From positions 1-45,466 of IMG/VR virus record IMGVR_UViG_3300018719_000006: a DNA stretch of 45,466 nt, one strand, 5' to 3'. Shown here piece by piece: positions 5,607 through 14,811 of this stretch. Under the pieces are notes generated by a model. It saw nothing but the letters and a program-made list of their open reading frames with translations. It made no database searches and was not told where the DNA came from. Origin of the DNA: a virus. How positions within the stretch are numbered: position 1 is the stretch's first letter; each line of letters opens with the position of its first letter. The translations under genes and the position numbers were made by a program.

Positions 5607-7943
5607 TTACACCTCCTCCTTCGCCTCAAGAGCGGCTAGTCGCAGCCTCAACTCCCGCACCTCCGCCCACAGGACCGGCACAACCTTACCGGGATCGACA
5701 AGCCACGCCTCGAAGCCCTCATTGCCAGGCCTCTTGTCAGGATCGTCGTCTCCCCTCAGCACAGCCTGCGGCAGATGCTTGGCGAGTTCCTGAGCTGGAA
5801 AGCTGTAGGACCACTCATCCGACGATGTAAGCCAGTTATGGTAGATCGGGACGACCGCGTCGATGATAGCGCCAGAGTTTTCGATCGGCTTGCGGATGGG
5901 CTTGACACGCACGTCAGAGGTGGTGGCGTAAGTCGTAGTTGTCCCACTAACCGAAATGCTACCGACGACACCATTCGTATTCCGGAATGCTGCCACCTGC
6001 CGCAGGTTCGCAGAGAAAACTTCCGTTACCAGCGCCGGGGTCGCTGAATCCAGGCCGACGGTCAGATGACCGCGCTGAGTAGGCTGCGCTACGCCGAACC
6101 CGACTTGCAGCTTGCGGAAGAAACCGAAATCAGCTTCCGGGTTACGCACAAACTGCCGCGCCACAGAGAGCATGTCAGCGCCTGTAGCCAGGAAGTCTCC
6201 GAGCAGGAACAGCTTGCTGTAGGCATGGTTTTCCCAATCTTCGCCCGCGACGAACGTAGCATACCAACGTCCATCGATACGGAACGGATGGAGGTAGCCA
6301 GATGCCCAATTCGGAATGGCCGAGAATGGCGTCCAACCGATCCCAAGCGTCCCGAACCGACCGCCGGCCGTCCACAGTGCATCTGCATCAGCCGATGCAA
6401 GGGTCATATAGCTTTCAAGCCCAGTCGAACTCGGCGAGCTGTAAAGTCCTCGGTCCCTGCGGAAGAACCCGATGAACCAGATCTTGTTGGTAGCCGGGTC
6501 ATAAAGTGCCTGAGGTGGATTACCCTCCAGATGCAGTCCGGTGTCGGCCTGGGCGCTCCACGTCAGCATGCTCGTAGAGGTAAAAACAACAGCATTATCT
6601 TGGCCAGAGACACGGGCATACATCAGCCATTTATTCTGTGTCCCGACGCGGACGACTGCCATCTCGTTAAGACTTGTGGCCGGAGCAACGGGCGCTGCAA
6701 TGCCCGTGCTCCATGTCCACGTGGCCCCATTGTCCGTTGTCCGAACCGCGTCGATGTTACCGGTGGTGCCGCTGTAGGAATAGGCAATAAACCCGTTGGT
6801 GTCGTCCCCCCCGACGCTGGCCGGGTATTGGTTCAGATTGCCGTGGAAGTTGATCCCGAATCCCGCAGAAGGGGCGTTCACGGTGACCGTGTTCCAAGTC
6901 ACTCCCTTGTCGTCGGAGTAGATGAAAATGCCATTTGTATAGGTCAGATTGCCAGCCTGGCGCCTACTGCAGATTATGCCGAGCCGGCCGTTGCCCATGA
7001 CCCCCGCGACGAAGTTGCGAGTGTCATAGTTAGGATCAGTGTAGATCAGCCGATCATTTACCCGCGTAGCCCCTTTATCATACGTGTCAAAGGCGCGGAT
7101 TTCGGAGCCGTTGGTGACGGTGTGGTTGGAAGCCTTGCGATAAACGACGACCCACTTGCCGTTGCCAGCGTCAAGGATGCCGCTGTTGAAGCCATAGTGG
7201 GCATCCTCCAATTCCCCCAACAGAATACGCATGTTGGCGAGGCCGAAGGGCGAGGCATCCTGCGGCAGGAGCGGGATATCGAGATCCATGGCCGCCTTGA
7301 GATCCGCTAGCGTCACATCGCTTGGATCGGCGGTACTTCCGCTCAGGTTGGCCTTGACCGTCCCAGCCGGCATGTCGGCCAGCTTTGCGTTGGTAACGCC
7401 ATTATCGGGGAGAACACCGGAGGAGGCTGCTTCCGCCCATTGTCTGGCCTCATCCGCGCTGTCTGCCGCTGCCGTGGCCGCCCCCTGCGCAGATCCTGCA
7501 GCCGCCTCGGCAGCTTCCCGATCTGCATTTACGCTCAACTCGATCTGCTGCAGCGTGACCATCGCCGCATCGATCGCCTGCCGGTCGGCGTGGATCTCCG
7601 CCGCCACCTGTTCGATGTTGTCAGGAATAGCCTTGAGCCGCGTCAGATATTCGGACACGCGCACCGCGTAGACTCTCGGGTCCGTATGCCTGACCCAGCG
7701 CAGCACGAAGTAAGGAACGTTGGTCAGTGTTGGCCCCGTCCACGGCTTGGCGAGCCTGAGCTGATTGACGGACAGCACCTCCTTGATGACCGTGACGCCG
7801 TTCTGCCCATCGTTGGCGTAGAGCGTGTCGAATGGCAGGACGGCGGTGTCCCAGAACACCATATCGCCGGTTGCGATATCGGACCCGTTGGTGAGCGTGA
7901 TCGTGCCGTCAGAGTAGAAGAAATATGCAGGGTCGAGGGCCAT
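5607..7943 (-). CDS. Tail fibre with sialidase-like propeller and S74 chaperone
   Basis: A 778-residue receptor-binding protein. Residues 1-110 are probably the virion-attachment part. An Ala-rich coiled coil follows (AAEAAAGSAQGAATAAADSA), then a central region with Asp-box-like motifs (SDDKGVTW, TTDNGATW) as in sialidase/BNR beta-propellers. The C-terminus (from about 675) resembles the peptidase S74 intramolecular chaperone: TSDVRVK has the Ser and Lys five residues apart that perform autocleavage after trimer folding, and the end is a leucine-rich helix (ELRLRLAALEAK). It probably binds or trims host surface glycan. Catalytic sialidase residues cannot be assigned, so enzyme activity is uncertain. 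Confidence 0.82.
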   Translation of the reverse strand: MALDPAYFFYSDGTITLTNGSDIATGDMVFWDTAVLPFDTLYANDGQNGVTVIKEVLSVNQLRLAKPWTGPTLTNVPYFVLRWVRHTDPRVYAVRVSEYLTRLKAIPDNIEQVAAEIHADRQAIDAAMVTLQQIELSVNADREAAEAAAGSAQGAATAAADSADEARQWAEAASSGVLPDNGVTNAKLADMPAGTVKANLSGSTADPSDVTLADLKAAMDLDIPLLPQDASPFGLANMRILLGELEDAHYGFNSGILDAGNGKWVVVYRKASNHTVTNGSEIRAFDTYDKGATRVNDRLIYTDPNYDTRNFVAGVMGNGRLGIICSRRQAGNLTYTNGIFIYSDDKGVTWNTVTVNAPSAGFGINFHGNLNQYPASVGGDDTNGFIAYSYSGTTGNIDAVRTTDNGATWTWSTGIAAPVAPATSLNEMAVVRVGTQNKWLMYARVSGQDNAVVFTSTSMLTWSAQADTGLHLEGNPPQALYDPATNKIWFIGFFRRDRGLYSSPSSTGLESYMTLASADADALWTAGGRFGTLGIGWTPFSAIPNWASGYLHPFRIDGRWYATFVAGEDWENHAYSKLFLLGDFLATGADMLSVARQFVRNPEADFGFFRKLQVGFGVAQPTQRGHLTVGLDSATPALVTEVFSANLRQVAAFRNTNGVVGSISVSGTTTTYATTSDVRVKPIRKPIENSGAIIDAVVPIYHNWLTSSDEWSYSFPAQELAKHLPQAVLRGDDDPDKRPGNEGFEAWLVDPGKVVPVLWAEVRELRLRLAALEAKEEV

Positions 7944-8005
7944 GAAAATCCTCCCGGCCAGGAGGTTCCTGGCCGATGGTGGCGGACTTGGATTGTGAGG
8001 AAGAG

Positions 8006-8353
8006 TTAGCGGTTCAGGCTGATGCCGTTCTCAGCGAGGATCTTGCGGATCTTCTCAGCCGTCAGTGCCTTGCGCACTTTTGCTTTAAGGGCCACGCGCT
8101 GCGGCTCGGAGGCCTCGTCGGCTTCCGCGAGCGCAACCACCTGGCGGGCGATCTCGTCGGCCTTCACGCGCCGGATCTGCGCTTCGCGGTTGAGCATATC
8201 GGAATGGTCTCCGGCGAGATGGCGCCGAGCCTCCGCGACCTTTCTGGTGTAAATCGCCATGCGCTGCCGCACCGGCTCAAAATGCTTGTCGATGGCCTGT
8301 TCCGCAAGTGCGCGAACCTGTTCGATATCCGGCCCGATTTCAAGACGCGCCAT
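8006..8353 (-). CDS. Hypothetical helical phage protein
   Basis: A 115-residue, almost entirely helical and charged protein; the C-terminal part is lysine-rich (LKAKVRKALTAEKIRKI). The start at 8353 (MARLEIGPD) is chosen because it follows the upstream stop by one base (TGACATG), consistent with coupling; an open frame extends further upstream but overlaps the previous gene in full. It sits between the fibre and its upstream partner, where fibre-assembly chaperones often lie, but no family is recognised. Confidence 0.6.
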   Translation of the reverse strand: MARLEIGPDIEQVRALAEQAIDKHFEPVRQRMAIYTRKVAEARRHLAGDHSDMLNREAQIRRVKADEIARQVVALAEADEASEPQRVALKAKVRKALTAEKIRKILAENGISLNR

Positions 8354-8354
8354 G

Positions 8355-8771
8355 TCAGGCCTCCGTCGCCGTAACCTGGAGGAAGATCGAGACAGGCTGA
8401 TAGGGGAACGGATCGAAGGAGACCGCGTAATCGCCGGGGATGCGCAGGACGAGTTCAAGGTCGTCGCCATCCGCCTCGATCGATTGCCCGTGTTCGGGGC
8501 CCTGAACATGAACCGTTGTCCCGGCCGGGATGCCGGAAATCACCGTCACCTTGTCGTTGCCTTCCGCCTTCTCGCTGAGCGTGTAATCAAGCCGCGGGCG
8601 GATTGTCGGAACGCCATCCGGGAAATACCACCACTCATGCGAGAACGGCGGGAGGTCGACAGCGCCTAGGTCAGTGTCCAGTCTCACCTTTTCCAAAACA
8701 TCAGGTCGAGCCGGATAACCCTCCTCAAGATGCCCGATATAGCGCCCTTCAGCATCATACTGAACGATCAT
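8355..8771 (-). CDS. Hypothetical tail-region protein
   Basis: A 138-residue protein, beta-rich in appearance, starting MIVQYDAEGRYIG and containing the aromatic stretch HEWWYFPDG. The C-terminal half (SGIPAGTTVHVQGP to the end) looks like a small beta-sandwich. No family is recognised. Its place just upstream of the fibre gene suggests a fibre-connector or accessory baseplate role. No signal or membrane segment is present. Confidence 0.6.
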   Translation of the reverse strand: MIVQYDAEGRYIGHLEEGYPARPDVLEKVRLDTDLGAVDLPPFSHEWWYFPDGVPTIRPRLDYTLSEKAEGNDKVTVISGIPAGTTVHVQGPEHGQSIEADGDDLELVLRIPGDYAVSFDPFPYQPVSIFLQVTATEA

Positions 8772-8792
8772 TGGATTGTCTCCGTTGTGATT

Positions 8793-9323
8793 TTAGATTT
8801 TGATCGCGAGCCAGCGCACCCGGATAGAATAGGGAGTGGCGTTCGTGATGGTGATGGACGAACTGTTCCATTCCAGCTTCCAGCCGCCCCGCAGTTGCTG
8901 CAAACGATCGCCATCGTCGTAGTCCGATGTCAGCCAATGCGGCGAACAGTAATTGCCGTCCATCTGACCGAATTCGTATGTGTGATAGTGGATGTCGCCA
9001 GTACCCGAAAAATGGTTAGCCGTCGCATGGACCCAGTACCAGCGATTGTCTGACGACAAGGGATAGGCCAGCCCCATGATGATGGACGGGGAAGTCCCAT
9101 GGGAGAACGTAACCTTGCCCGGATACCAGAGTTCCACCTCTCCGCTGACGGGCCCACGGCCGCCCGGGCAAGTGACCGTGCCCTCTGTCTCGAAGCGGGC
9201 GGGAATATTGTCGGCATCGAAGAGGAGACCATCGAGATCCGCGGTTGCCGCGTCATAGCCGGCGCGGGAGACGCGGAACACAAATTCTGATCCCACCCTC
9301 CCGAGAACGATCCGTCGCGCCAT
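8793..9323 (-). CDS. Tail tip accessory protein, paralogue A
   Basis: A 176-residue protein with the N-terminal motif MARRIVLGRVGSEFVFRVSR followed by GYDAAT, shared with the next two upstream genes. The C-terminal portion is beta-rich and aromatic (WYWVHATANHFSGTGDIHYH), much more variable, and longer than in the paralogues. The conserved first 30 residues probably dock on a common site of the tail tip; the divergent remainder may contact host or fibre. Inference is from sequence comparison within the window. Confidence 0.65.
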   Translation of the reverse strand: MARRIVLGRVGSEFVFRVSRAGYDAATADLDGLLFDADNIPARFETEGTVTCPGGRGPVSGEVELWYPGKVTFSHGTSPSIIMGLAYPLSSDNRWYWVHATANHFSGTGDIHYHTYEFGQMDGNYCSPHWLTSDYDDGDRLQQLRGGWKLEWNSSSITITNATPYSIRVRWLAIKI

Positions 9324-9327
9324 GGCC

Positions 9328-9711
9328 CTATCCTTGGTTCTTCATGAAAGCGAACCATCGAATGGTTCGGCCTGCCGCTGGATAAGTCCCTGGGTCTTCG
9401 GGCGACTCCCCTGCCCTGGCGTAGAACCCGGATCGATCAACCTCGCTGTAGACGGTCGCGAACGTTGGGAACTCCACCAAGCGCCCGCAGAACAGGAACG
9501 GCACCACGGGAAAAGTTTGTCCGAAGCTCACTCTGGTTCGGCTGCCCCCGGCAGGGCAGACGAATGTCCCGGAAGCCAGGGCCATGAGATACTTCATGCT
9601 CATAGAAAACAAGGCGGCTGAGTCGCTGACTGTGTTGGCGTCCACGCCAGGCGGTGAGACCCATAGGCCGTATTGCGATCCTCGCTGTCCGAGAATGACC
9701 CGCCGCGTCAT
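9328..9711 (-). CDS. Tail tip accessory protein, paralogue B
   Basis: A 127-residue protein beginning MTRRVILGQRGSQYGLWVS with G-x-D-A-x-T after it, the same N-terminal pattern as its neighbours on each side. The rest is distinct: a hydrophobic helix (ALFSMSMKYLMALASG), then a segment with one cysteine each at CPAGG and FCGRL. The start overlaps the end of paralogue C by four bases. No catalytic motif is seen; probably a structural tail protein. Confidence 0.65.
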   Translation of the reverse strand: MTRRVILGQRGSQYGLWVSPPGVDANTVSDSAALFSMSMKYLMALASGTFVCPAGGSRTRVSFGQTFPVVPFLFCGRLVEFPTFATVYSEVDRSGFYARAGESPEDPGTYPAAGRTIRWFAFMKNQG

Positions 9712-10133
9712 GGCCGCACCGTCATGAAGATGAACTTATCGCCGGGGGAGATCGGCGATTGCTTAGGGAAAGGGACGCCGACCATGACTGCCGTTTGGGA
9801 AACGACCAGAGCATAGGGCGTACCGTCCCACCAACCCAGATCGAAGTCGCCCACAAAGTATTGCCTTTCAATCTGATCGATAACCATCTCTCCGCTGCGC
9901 TTGAGCGCGAAAAGGCATGGGGGCGGAAGGGTGTAGGATGTTCCCAAACTGACCCATTGGAACAGCTGCGTGATCTCGCCAACGGAGACGGCTTTCGCAT
10001 TCGCATCCCTTAAGGCTGAGAACGAGATGACGCGATTGTCGTTGATATTGCCTGTGGCGGCGTCATAGCCCTTCCTCGAAATGCGAAGGTCATAGGCCGT
10101 GCCGATCCTGCCCATCACGATGCGGCGTGTCAT
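9708..10133 (-). CDS. Tail tip accessory protein, paralogue C
   Basis: A 141-residue protein starting MTRRIVMGRIGTAYDLRISR then KGYDAAT, close to paralogue A at the N-terminus and different afterwards (WWDGTPYALVVSQTAVMVG). It is immediately downstream of the J-like tip gene with three bases between them. The triplicated arrangement suggests tandem duplication followed by C-terminal diversification, as in genes that contact variable host surfaces. Confidence 0.65.
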   Translation of the reverse strand: MTRRIVMGRIGTAYDLRISRKGYDAATGNINDNRVISFSALRDANAKAVSVGEITQLFQWVSLGTSYTLPPPCLFALKRSGEMVIDQIERQYFVGDFDLGWWDGTPYALVVSQTAVMVGVPFPKQSPISPGDKFIFMTVRP

Positions 10134-10136
10134 AGT

Positions 10137-13100
10137 TTAATCCCAGACCTCAATGCGGCGGTTCGGCCCGTCCAAGCGGAACCCGCCCGCTGTGGTCACG
10201 TCGCTCGACGACGCAACCGTGCCGATGTTCGCGCTGATGGCCGACAGGGCCACGACATTTATCTGGTTGGCGTTAATCGAGCCGTCCGCGATGAAATCCC
10301 CGCGCATGGTCACGCGGGCGACACCGTTGCGAGTGGAGATGCCGAACACTGCCTCCTCCCCGAACCCGCTGCCGGGGGCGCCGACGAGGAACTTGTCGAC
10401 AGCAATCTTCAGCTCGCTCCGCGTTCCACCGGGGCCATTGGCCCCGACAAGCTGGAACCCGGAAAAATAGCCGCCAGCATTGATCGAGACGGAGTAAGCC
10501 CCGATCATCTGCCCCGTCACGTTGGTCACGGCGGTAAAGCGCTGCTCGACGCTCGTTTCGAAGTCGTCGAACTGCGTTTCCACCGTGGTTGTCAGATCCG
10601 CGATGGCCTGCTCGGTATCGACCCGGACCTTGGCGACTTCGGTGATGGCCGCCCTGCCCCGGTCGTCGGCCTCTTCCGCCAGGACGCGGGTTTCGCCCGT
10701 CACGTCGGCGAGTTGGTCAAGAAGGTCAAGCCCGTCGAGATCCCGAGCGAGTTCAGGGATGAAGTCGTCCGGCTGGATCTCCATCATCACGAAATCGTTC
10801 TTCAGCACGAGAGGCGGCGGGGTGATGATGACGACGCTGAAGACACCGGTCACGTTCGAGGCCGTAACCCCTGCCACGCGAAGCCGAATGGCCTGGGCGC
10901 CCGCGACAATGGCCTCAAAGGTCGTCTTGTCGCCCTCATAGGCGCGGACCCATGTCTGGCCGCCATCATAGGACACGTCGGCGATGTAGCTGATCGCGCC
11001 CTTCGCCGGCTGCCAGCCCGCTTGCAGGATGAGGTTTACGCCGCGCTGGTAGATATTCCCACCGAGGGTCGTGATCACCGGGATCGACGGCGAGAAGATA
11101 TCAGGGGTGGACGGCAGCGGCGGAACACCGTCCTCGCTGATGTCATAGACGGCGGGGTCATCGATTACGCCCGTGAGCGTGATGTGCTCGCCGTCCGTGT
11201 CGGGGGTGCCCTCAGTGATGAGCGCACGGAAGGTCCGCGGCTGGCCGGGGGAGAAGGCGGCGGTCGGACGGTCCATGAGATCGGAGCGCGCGACCGCATC
11301 GGCGAGGGTCATGCCCTGCCGCGTCGTCTCAGTGGCGAGATCCGTAGCGTTCACGATGGCGATGCGGGCAGAGGCGCCGCGTGTGACGCGCACAGGCCCC
11401 CACGGCTGACCGTCCCGGCGCCGGACTTCCACATAATGGTTGCCGGAGGCATTCCATTCCAGATCGTGGTCGAAGGTCAGCGCGCGGGTGGCGTCGTTGT
11501 AGGTGACAACCTCTGCCGACTGCCCCCAGGTTTCCGGCTCCTCGCAGGACAGGACGACAAGATCGCCGCGCTTGAGCAGGCGCCCCTCGGCCCGCGCCGT
11601 CCACGACACGGTGATGCGGCGAAGCGCGTTCTCAGCCGCCATGAAGCGGACGAGCCCTGCCGCCTGGGATCGCTTCTGGACGCCCAGCAACTGCACACGA
11701 GCGGGTTTGGCGAGGGTCGTTCCTTCGGGGGCGGACGAAACCTCCGCCAGCCGGAACGTGGTCTCGTCGAGATACTCACCCACGATGCCGTCAGCGATAT
11801 CGTCATCCGCCAGGGTGTAATCGATGGTCAGGCTGTCCCGAACGATGTCGTAATCCGTGAACATCATGCGGGGGATGCCGCGCGGCTCGTCGCGGACGAT
11901 GGTCAGGCGGTCGCCCACCGGGGCCGGCATGGCGCGTCCCGCCTTGAGGATCGTCTCGAGCGCATCGTCGAGCGTCTGCGGCTCCTTGAACACATGGTCG
12001 AAGGTATGCCCAAGGGTCGCCCATAGCTGGTCGTAGGCGTAGAAACTCTGGAAATCGATCTGATTGAGCGGGAGCCCTGCCCCGTAATCGGCATTGCGCC
12101 ACATATCGAGGGCCGCCCAGGCGATCGAACGGGAGGGACGCTCCACAAAGGCCGTGCCGTTCCAGACCGGAACGATGCGCGTGGCGATGACGCCGAGCTG
12201 CCCGTTGGTGATGCCCTGGAGGGCTTCGCTCGCCTTGGCCCGCACGGCAATGGTGGTCACACGCGGGAAGCGGTTCGGCCCGTCGATCTGGGCGCGCAGA
12301 GCCGACCAGATGATATCGTCGGCTCCCGACAAGCGCGGATCCGGCGGCATGTCCTTGATGGGCGTGTTCGTCCGCCGCGCCCGGACCTCATAGCGGCCGT
12401 TGGGCACGTCGATCCGCTCGGTGACACGGATCTGCGAATCCTTGGTGTAGGTGTAGTCTCGGGTCCAGATCGTCGTCCAGGCGCTGGTCGGAGCCCCGGC
12501 ATCGTTGATCGAGCGCGTCTGCACCTCGACGCCCACGGTATGAGCCCTGAGTTCCCCCTTCCACCTCCAGAAGCAGCCGGACGGGAAGACAAAATCCATC
12601 AGGAGCGTCATCGCTTCGGTGCCCGCCGCATTGGCGCTGAAGCCGGACGTGAACGAGGTGGACAGCTCAAGCCCTGAGACCTCGCTGGCCGTGACCACGT
12701 TGACGGGGAAGAGCGTCACCTTCTCGCCGGGGTCGCAGATCTGGATTTTGATGCCCGGGAAGGAGGGATTATAGCCGCCGCTCTTCGTCCAGATGCGGGT
12801 ATCCGAGATGCGCAGTTCCTCGATGTCCGCCTTTCCGGCCGTCACGCACAGCAGGGCGTATTCCGTCATGCTGTCGCCGTCGTACTCGCTGTACTTGGGC
12901 GCGGCGAAGTCGGGGAAGCTGAGCGTGCGGCCGTAGAGAACCGGGATCGGCTGGAGCGGGCGGGCCTGGTTGCCGCCGAAGCCGAAGGAATAGAGCTCGT
13001 CCTTGGCGTCCGTCTGGCCGCCTGCCTTGGGCTGCAGGAAATGGCTGATCGCCATCGCACCGCCCGCGATGAGCAGGCTGGAGCCGACGCTTGCCGCGGT

Positions 13101-13475
13101 GCCGGTGAGGCCGATCGCGCCCATGGCCCACGGAGCGAGCGCGGTGAGCGCCACCATGGCGATGATGGCGCCGATGCTCTTGCCGGAATAGCCGCTGTTG
13201 CTTCCGCCGAGCGGACGAGAAAGGAACTCGACGTTGTCGTTGGCCGCGAGCCGGTGCGTGGCCCATTCGGTGCGGGAGTAGTAGACGCCATTGACCTTGC
13301 AGACGGTCGGCAAATCGAACCGCCAGCCGGTCTCGGCGAGAACCTGCTCGATCGTCGGCTTGCACTTGCGGGTCTTGTGCTCGGCAATGGGGAGCACGAG
13401 GCCGCTCTCAGGCAGGCGAACGTCGTCGCGCTCCGGGTCGAAGACCAGGAGGTTATGCTTTACAGCAAGGGCCAT
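10137..13475 (-). CDS. Phage tail tip / host specificity protein J-like
   Basis: A 1112-residue central tail tip protein. The N-terminus (about 1-90) resembles tail assembly/tip entry domains; residues about 98-150 contain two glycine/alanine-rich hydrophobic segments (IGAIIAMVALTALAPWAMGA) as in lambda gpI/J relatives; the middle holds tip-hub and fibronectin-like beta domains. The C-terminus (about 950 onward) has a coiled coil and a DUF1983-like segment ending GGFRLDGPNRRIEVWD. J-type proteins seal the tail tube and determine adsorption. It follows the NlpC/P60 gene by two bases, so translation is coupled. Confidence 0.85.
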   Translation of the reverse strand: MALAVKHNLLVFDPERDDVRLPESGLVLPIAEHKTRKCKPTIEQVLAETGWRFDLPTVCKVNGVYYSRTEWATHRLAANDNVEFLSRPLGGSNSGYSGKSIGAIIAMVALTALAPWAMGAIGLTGTAASVGSSLLIAGGAMAISHFLQPKAGGQTDAKDELYSFGFGGNQARPLQPIPVLYGRTLSFPDFAAPKYSEYDGDSMTEYALLCVTAGKADIEELRISDTRIWTKSGGYNPSFPGIKIQICDPGEKVTLFPVNVVTASEVSGLELSTSFTSGFSANAAGTEAMTLLMDFVFPSGCFWRWKGELRAHTVGVEVQTRSINDAGAPTSAWTTIWTRDYTYTKDSQIRVTERIDVPNGRYEVRARRTNTPIKDMPPDPRLSGADDIIWSALRAQIDGPNRFPRVTTIAVRAKASEALQGITNGQLGVIATRIVPVWNGTAFVERPSRSIAWAALDMWRNADYGAGLPLNQIDFQSFYAYDQLWATLGHTFDHVFKEPQTLDDALETILKAGRAMPAPVGDRLTIVRDEPRGIPRMMFTDYDIVRDSLTIDYTLADDDIADGIVGEYLDETTFRLAEVSSAPEGTTLAKPARVQLLGVQKRSQAAGLVRFMAAENALRRITVSWTARAEGRLLKRGDLVVLSCEEPETWGQSAEVVTYNDATRALTFDHDLEWNASGNHYVEVRRRDGQPWGPVRVTRGASARIAIVNATDLATETTRQGMTLADAVARSDLMDRPTAAFSPGQPRTFRALITEGTPDTDGEHITLTGVIDDPAVYDISEDGVPPLPSTPDIFSPSIPVITTLGGNIYQRGVNLILQAGWQPAKGAISYIADVSYDGGQTWVRAYEGDKTTFEAIVAGAQAIRLRVAGVTASNVTGVFSVVIITPPPLVLKNDFVMMEIQPDDFIPELARDLDGLDLLDQLADVTGETRVLAEEADDRGRAAITEVAKVRVDTEQAIADLTTTVETQFDDFETSVEQRFTAVTNVTGQMIGAYSVSINAGGYFSGFQLVGANGPGGTRSELKIAVDKFLVGAPGSGFGEEAVFGISTRNGVARVTMRGDFIADGSINANQINVVALSAISANIGTVASSSDVTTAGGFRLDGPNRRIEVWD

Positions 13476-13477
13476 GT

Positions 13478-13900
13478 TTATGCTTTGCGACGGAAGAACC
13501 GAAGGAAATTGAAACCTGATGCCCGGAGAGCCGGGATATCGTCCACCACGACACCGGCATGGCGGTCGATGTGGAGCACGGCGCCGGTCGTGGTGAGTTT
13601 GACATAGGTGCCGAGGTGGAAATCACGCTTGGCGACATTGCCCATCAGCACGAGGTCAAGATCGCGCACATCGGCCTCTTCCACCTCCTCCCACGCCTGA
13701 CGCTCGGGGTGGGAGAGCATGGCCTCGGCCTGGGCCCGGGTCGTGGGCTCGGCAAAGGTCACATCCGGCATGTCGACGCCTGCTAGCTCCATCTGAATGT
13801 AGCGGGCGAGGCCGTAGCAATCGAACTCGTCGGGGCCCCGTGCGCCGATCTTGTAGGGCTTGCCGACAAGGCTTTCGAGAAAATCGAGACGCTCCATCAC
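13478..13900 (-). CDS. NlpC/P60 family tail assembly peptidase
   Basis: A 140-residue NlpC/P60-type cysteine peptidase like the lambda gpK C-terminal domain. DEFDCYGLARY carries the catalytic Cys28 and HLGTYVK the likely His95, with a polar residue following at HIDRHAGV. It probably opens peptidoglycan during DNA entry or processes the tail tip. The start overlaps the upstream DUF1833 gene by four bases (ATGA). The length is short because the JAMM metalloprotease half of lambda gpK is missing. Confidence 0.82.
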   Translation of the reverse strand: MMERLDFLESLVGKPYKIGARGPDEFDCYGLARYIQMELAGVDMPDVTFAEPTTRAQAEAMLSHPERQAWEEVEEADVRDLDLVLMGNVAKRDFHLGTYVKLTTTGAVLHIDRHAGVVVDDIPALRASGFNFLRFFRRKA

Positions 13901-14433
13901 GACACCGCCAAGAGGCTCGGGAACCGAACCATATCATAGACCTCGCGCATCACCCGCATGTTCTGCGGGCGGGCGATGGACAACTGCCCCTCAAGCTGCC
14001 GCGCCGTGCGCTTCACGTTCCGGAGGATCAGCCGGTAAGGCCCCTGCCCGACCGTGTTCGGATCGGACGAAAGATAGCCGCGGAAGATGGCCTGGATGGG
14101 CGTGTTCAGCTTCACGGCTTCCCCAAGGTAGCGGGAGGCCTCCCGGTTCACGTTGTCGATCCGGATGGTGGCCTCCGCTCCCAGCGCGCCGATGCGGGGA
14201 TAGTCGATCTCGAACGGAATAGCCTTGAAGAGAACCGTCTGACCGCTACCGACCGGAGCGCCGGCCTCCAGCTTGAAATTCATGTCGACCGTATTGCGGA
14301 CGGCCCGAATGGGGGCAGGAGCACCGTTCTCGACAAAGACAGGATGGATCAGCTCAATCGTAATGAGCATGACCTCATCCTTGGGCGTGGAGGCGGCGGC
14401 CTCGGCCCAGGCTTGCGTTGCGGAAATCGGCAT
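13897..14433 (-). CDS. DUF1833-like minor tail protein
   Basis: A 178-residue protein matching what I recall of the DUF1833 family: LITIELIHPVF at the front, EATIRIDNVNRE in the middle and a YRLILRNVKRTARQLEGQL segment near the end. This family sits between tape measure and NlpC/P60 genes in many alphaproteobacterial siphophages, the position of lambda gpL, and is presumed to be a distal tail protein. It directly abuts the upstream gene with no gap. Confidence 0.75.
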   Translation of the reverse strand: MPISATQAWAEAAASTPKDEVMLITIELIHPVFVENGAPAPIRAVRNTVDMNFKLEAGAPVGSGQTVLFKAIPFEIDYPRIGALGAEATIRIDNVNREASRYLGEAVKLNTPIQAIFRGYLSSDPNTVGQGPYRLILRNVKRTARQLEGQLSIARPQNMRVMREVYDMVRFPSLLAVS

Positions 14434-14811
14434 TTAGAGCCCCTGAACCTTCAGAACCATGGTCACGAGCGTGCGGCCGCCGCCCATATCGCTTTCGCTG
14501 ATGCCTGCCATGGCATCGTCAATCTGCACGGTGTGCTCGACGTACGCCTGTGTCGGGGCCTTCCAGACAGGCATGGTGAATTCTGCCGTTCCGGCCCCGA
14601 GCTCGTTCATAACAAAGGAGCGGAAGACGCCGAGCTGCTCAGCCGTGAAATCCCTCGTCCAGTTCATTGTCGTGATGCTGACCGTGAACTGCCGGCGCAT
14701 CCGGATTTTGCCCGATTGCATCTCGGACTTGACCGGAGCGGAGCCGAACTGCGGGATCTGGTAACCGTCCCGCAGGGATTCATAGGGGAGACCCGTAGGC
14801 CACGTCGGCAT
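14434..14811 (-). CDS. Minor tail protein (lambda gpM position)
   Basis: A 125-residue protein starting MPTWPTGLPYESLRDGYQ, rich in beta structure. It lies between the tape measure gene (stop and start overlap in TGATG) and the DUF1833 gene, the position of gpM-type minor tail proteins in lambda-like tails. A tail-tip structural role is inferred from place; no catalytic residues are apparent. Confidence 0.7.
   Translation of the reverse strand: MPTWPTGLPYESLRDGYQIPQFGSAPVKSEMQSGKIRMRRQFTVSITTMNWTRDFTAEQLGVFRSFVMNELGAGTAEFTMPVWKAPTQAYVEHTVQIDDAMAGISESDMGGGRTLVTMVLKVQGL

Noticed and set aside
6066-7310. Plus-strand open frame of 414 codons opposite the fibre gene
   Set aside because: Antisense to a recognisable sialidase-like/S74 fibre; composition is rich in Arg/Pro/His without domain patterns.
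10713-12026. Plus-strand open frame of 437 codons opposite the J-like gene
   Set aside because: Shadow of the tip protein gene in a GC-rich region; no domain or start signal.
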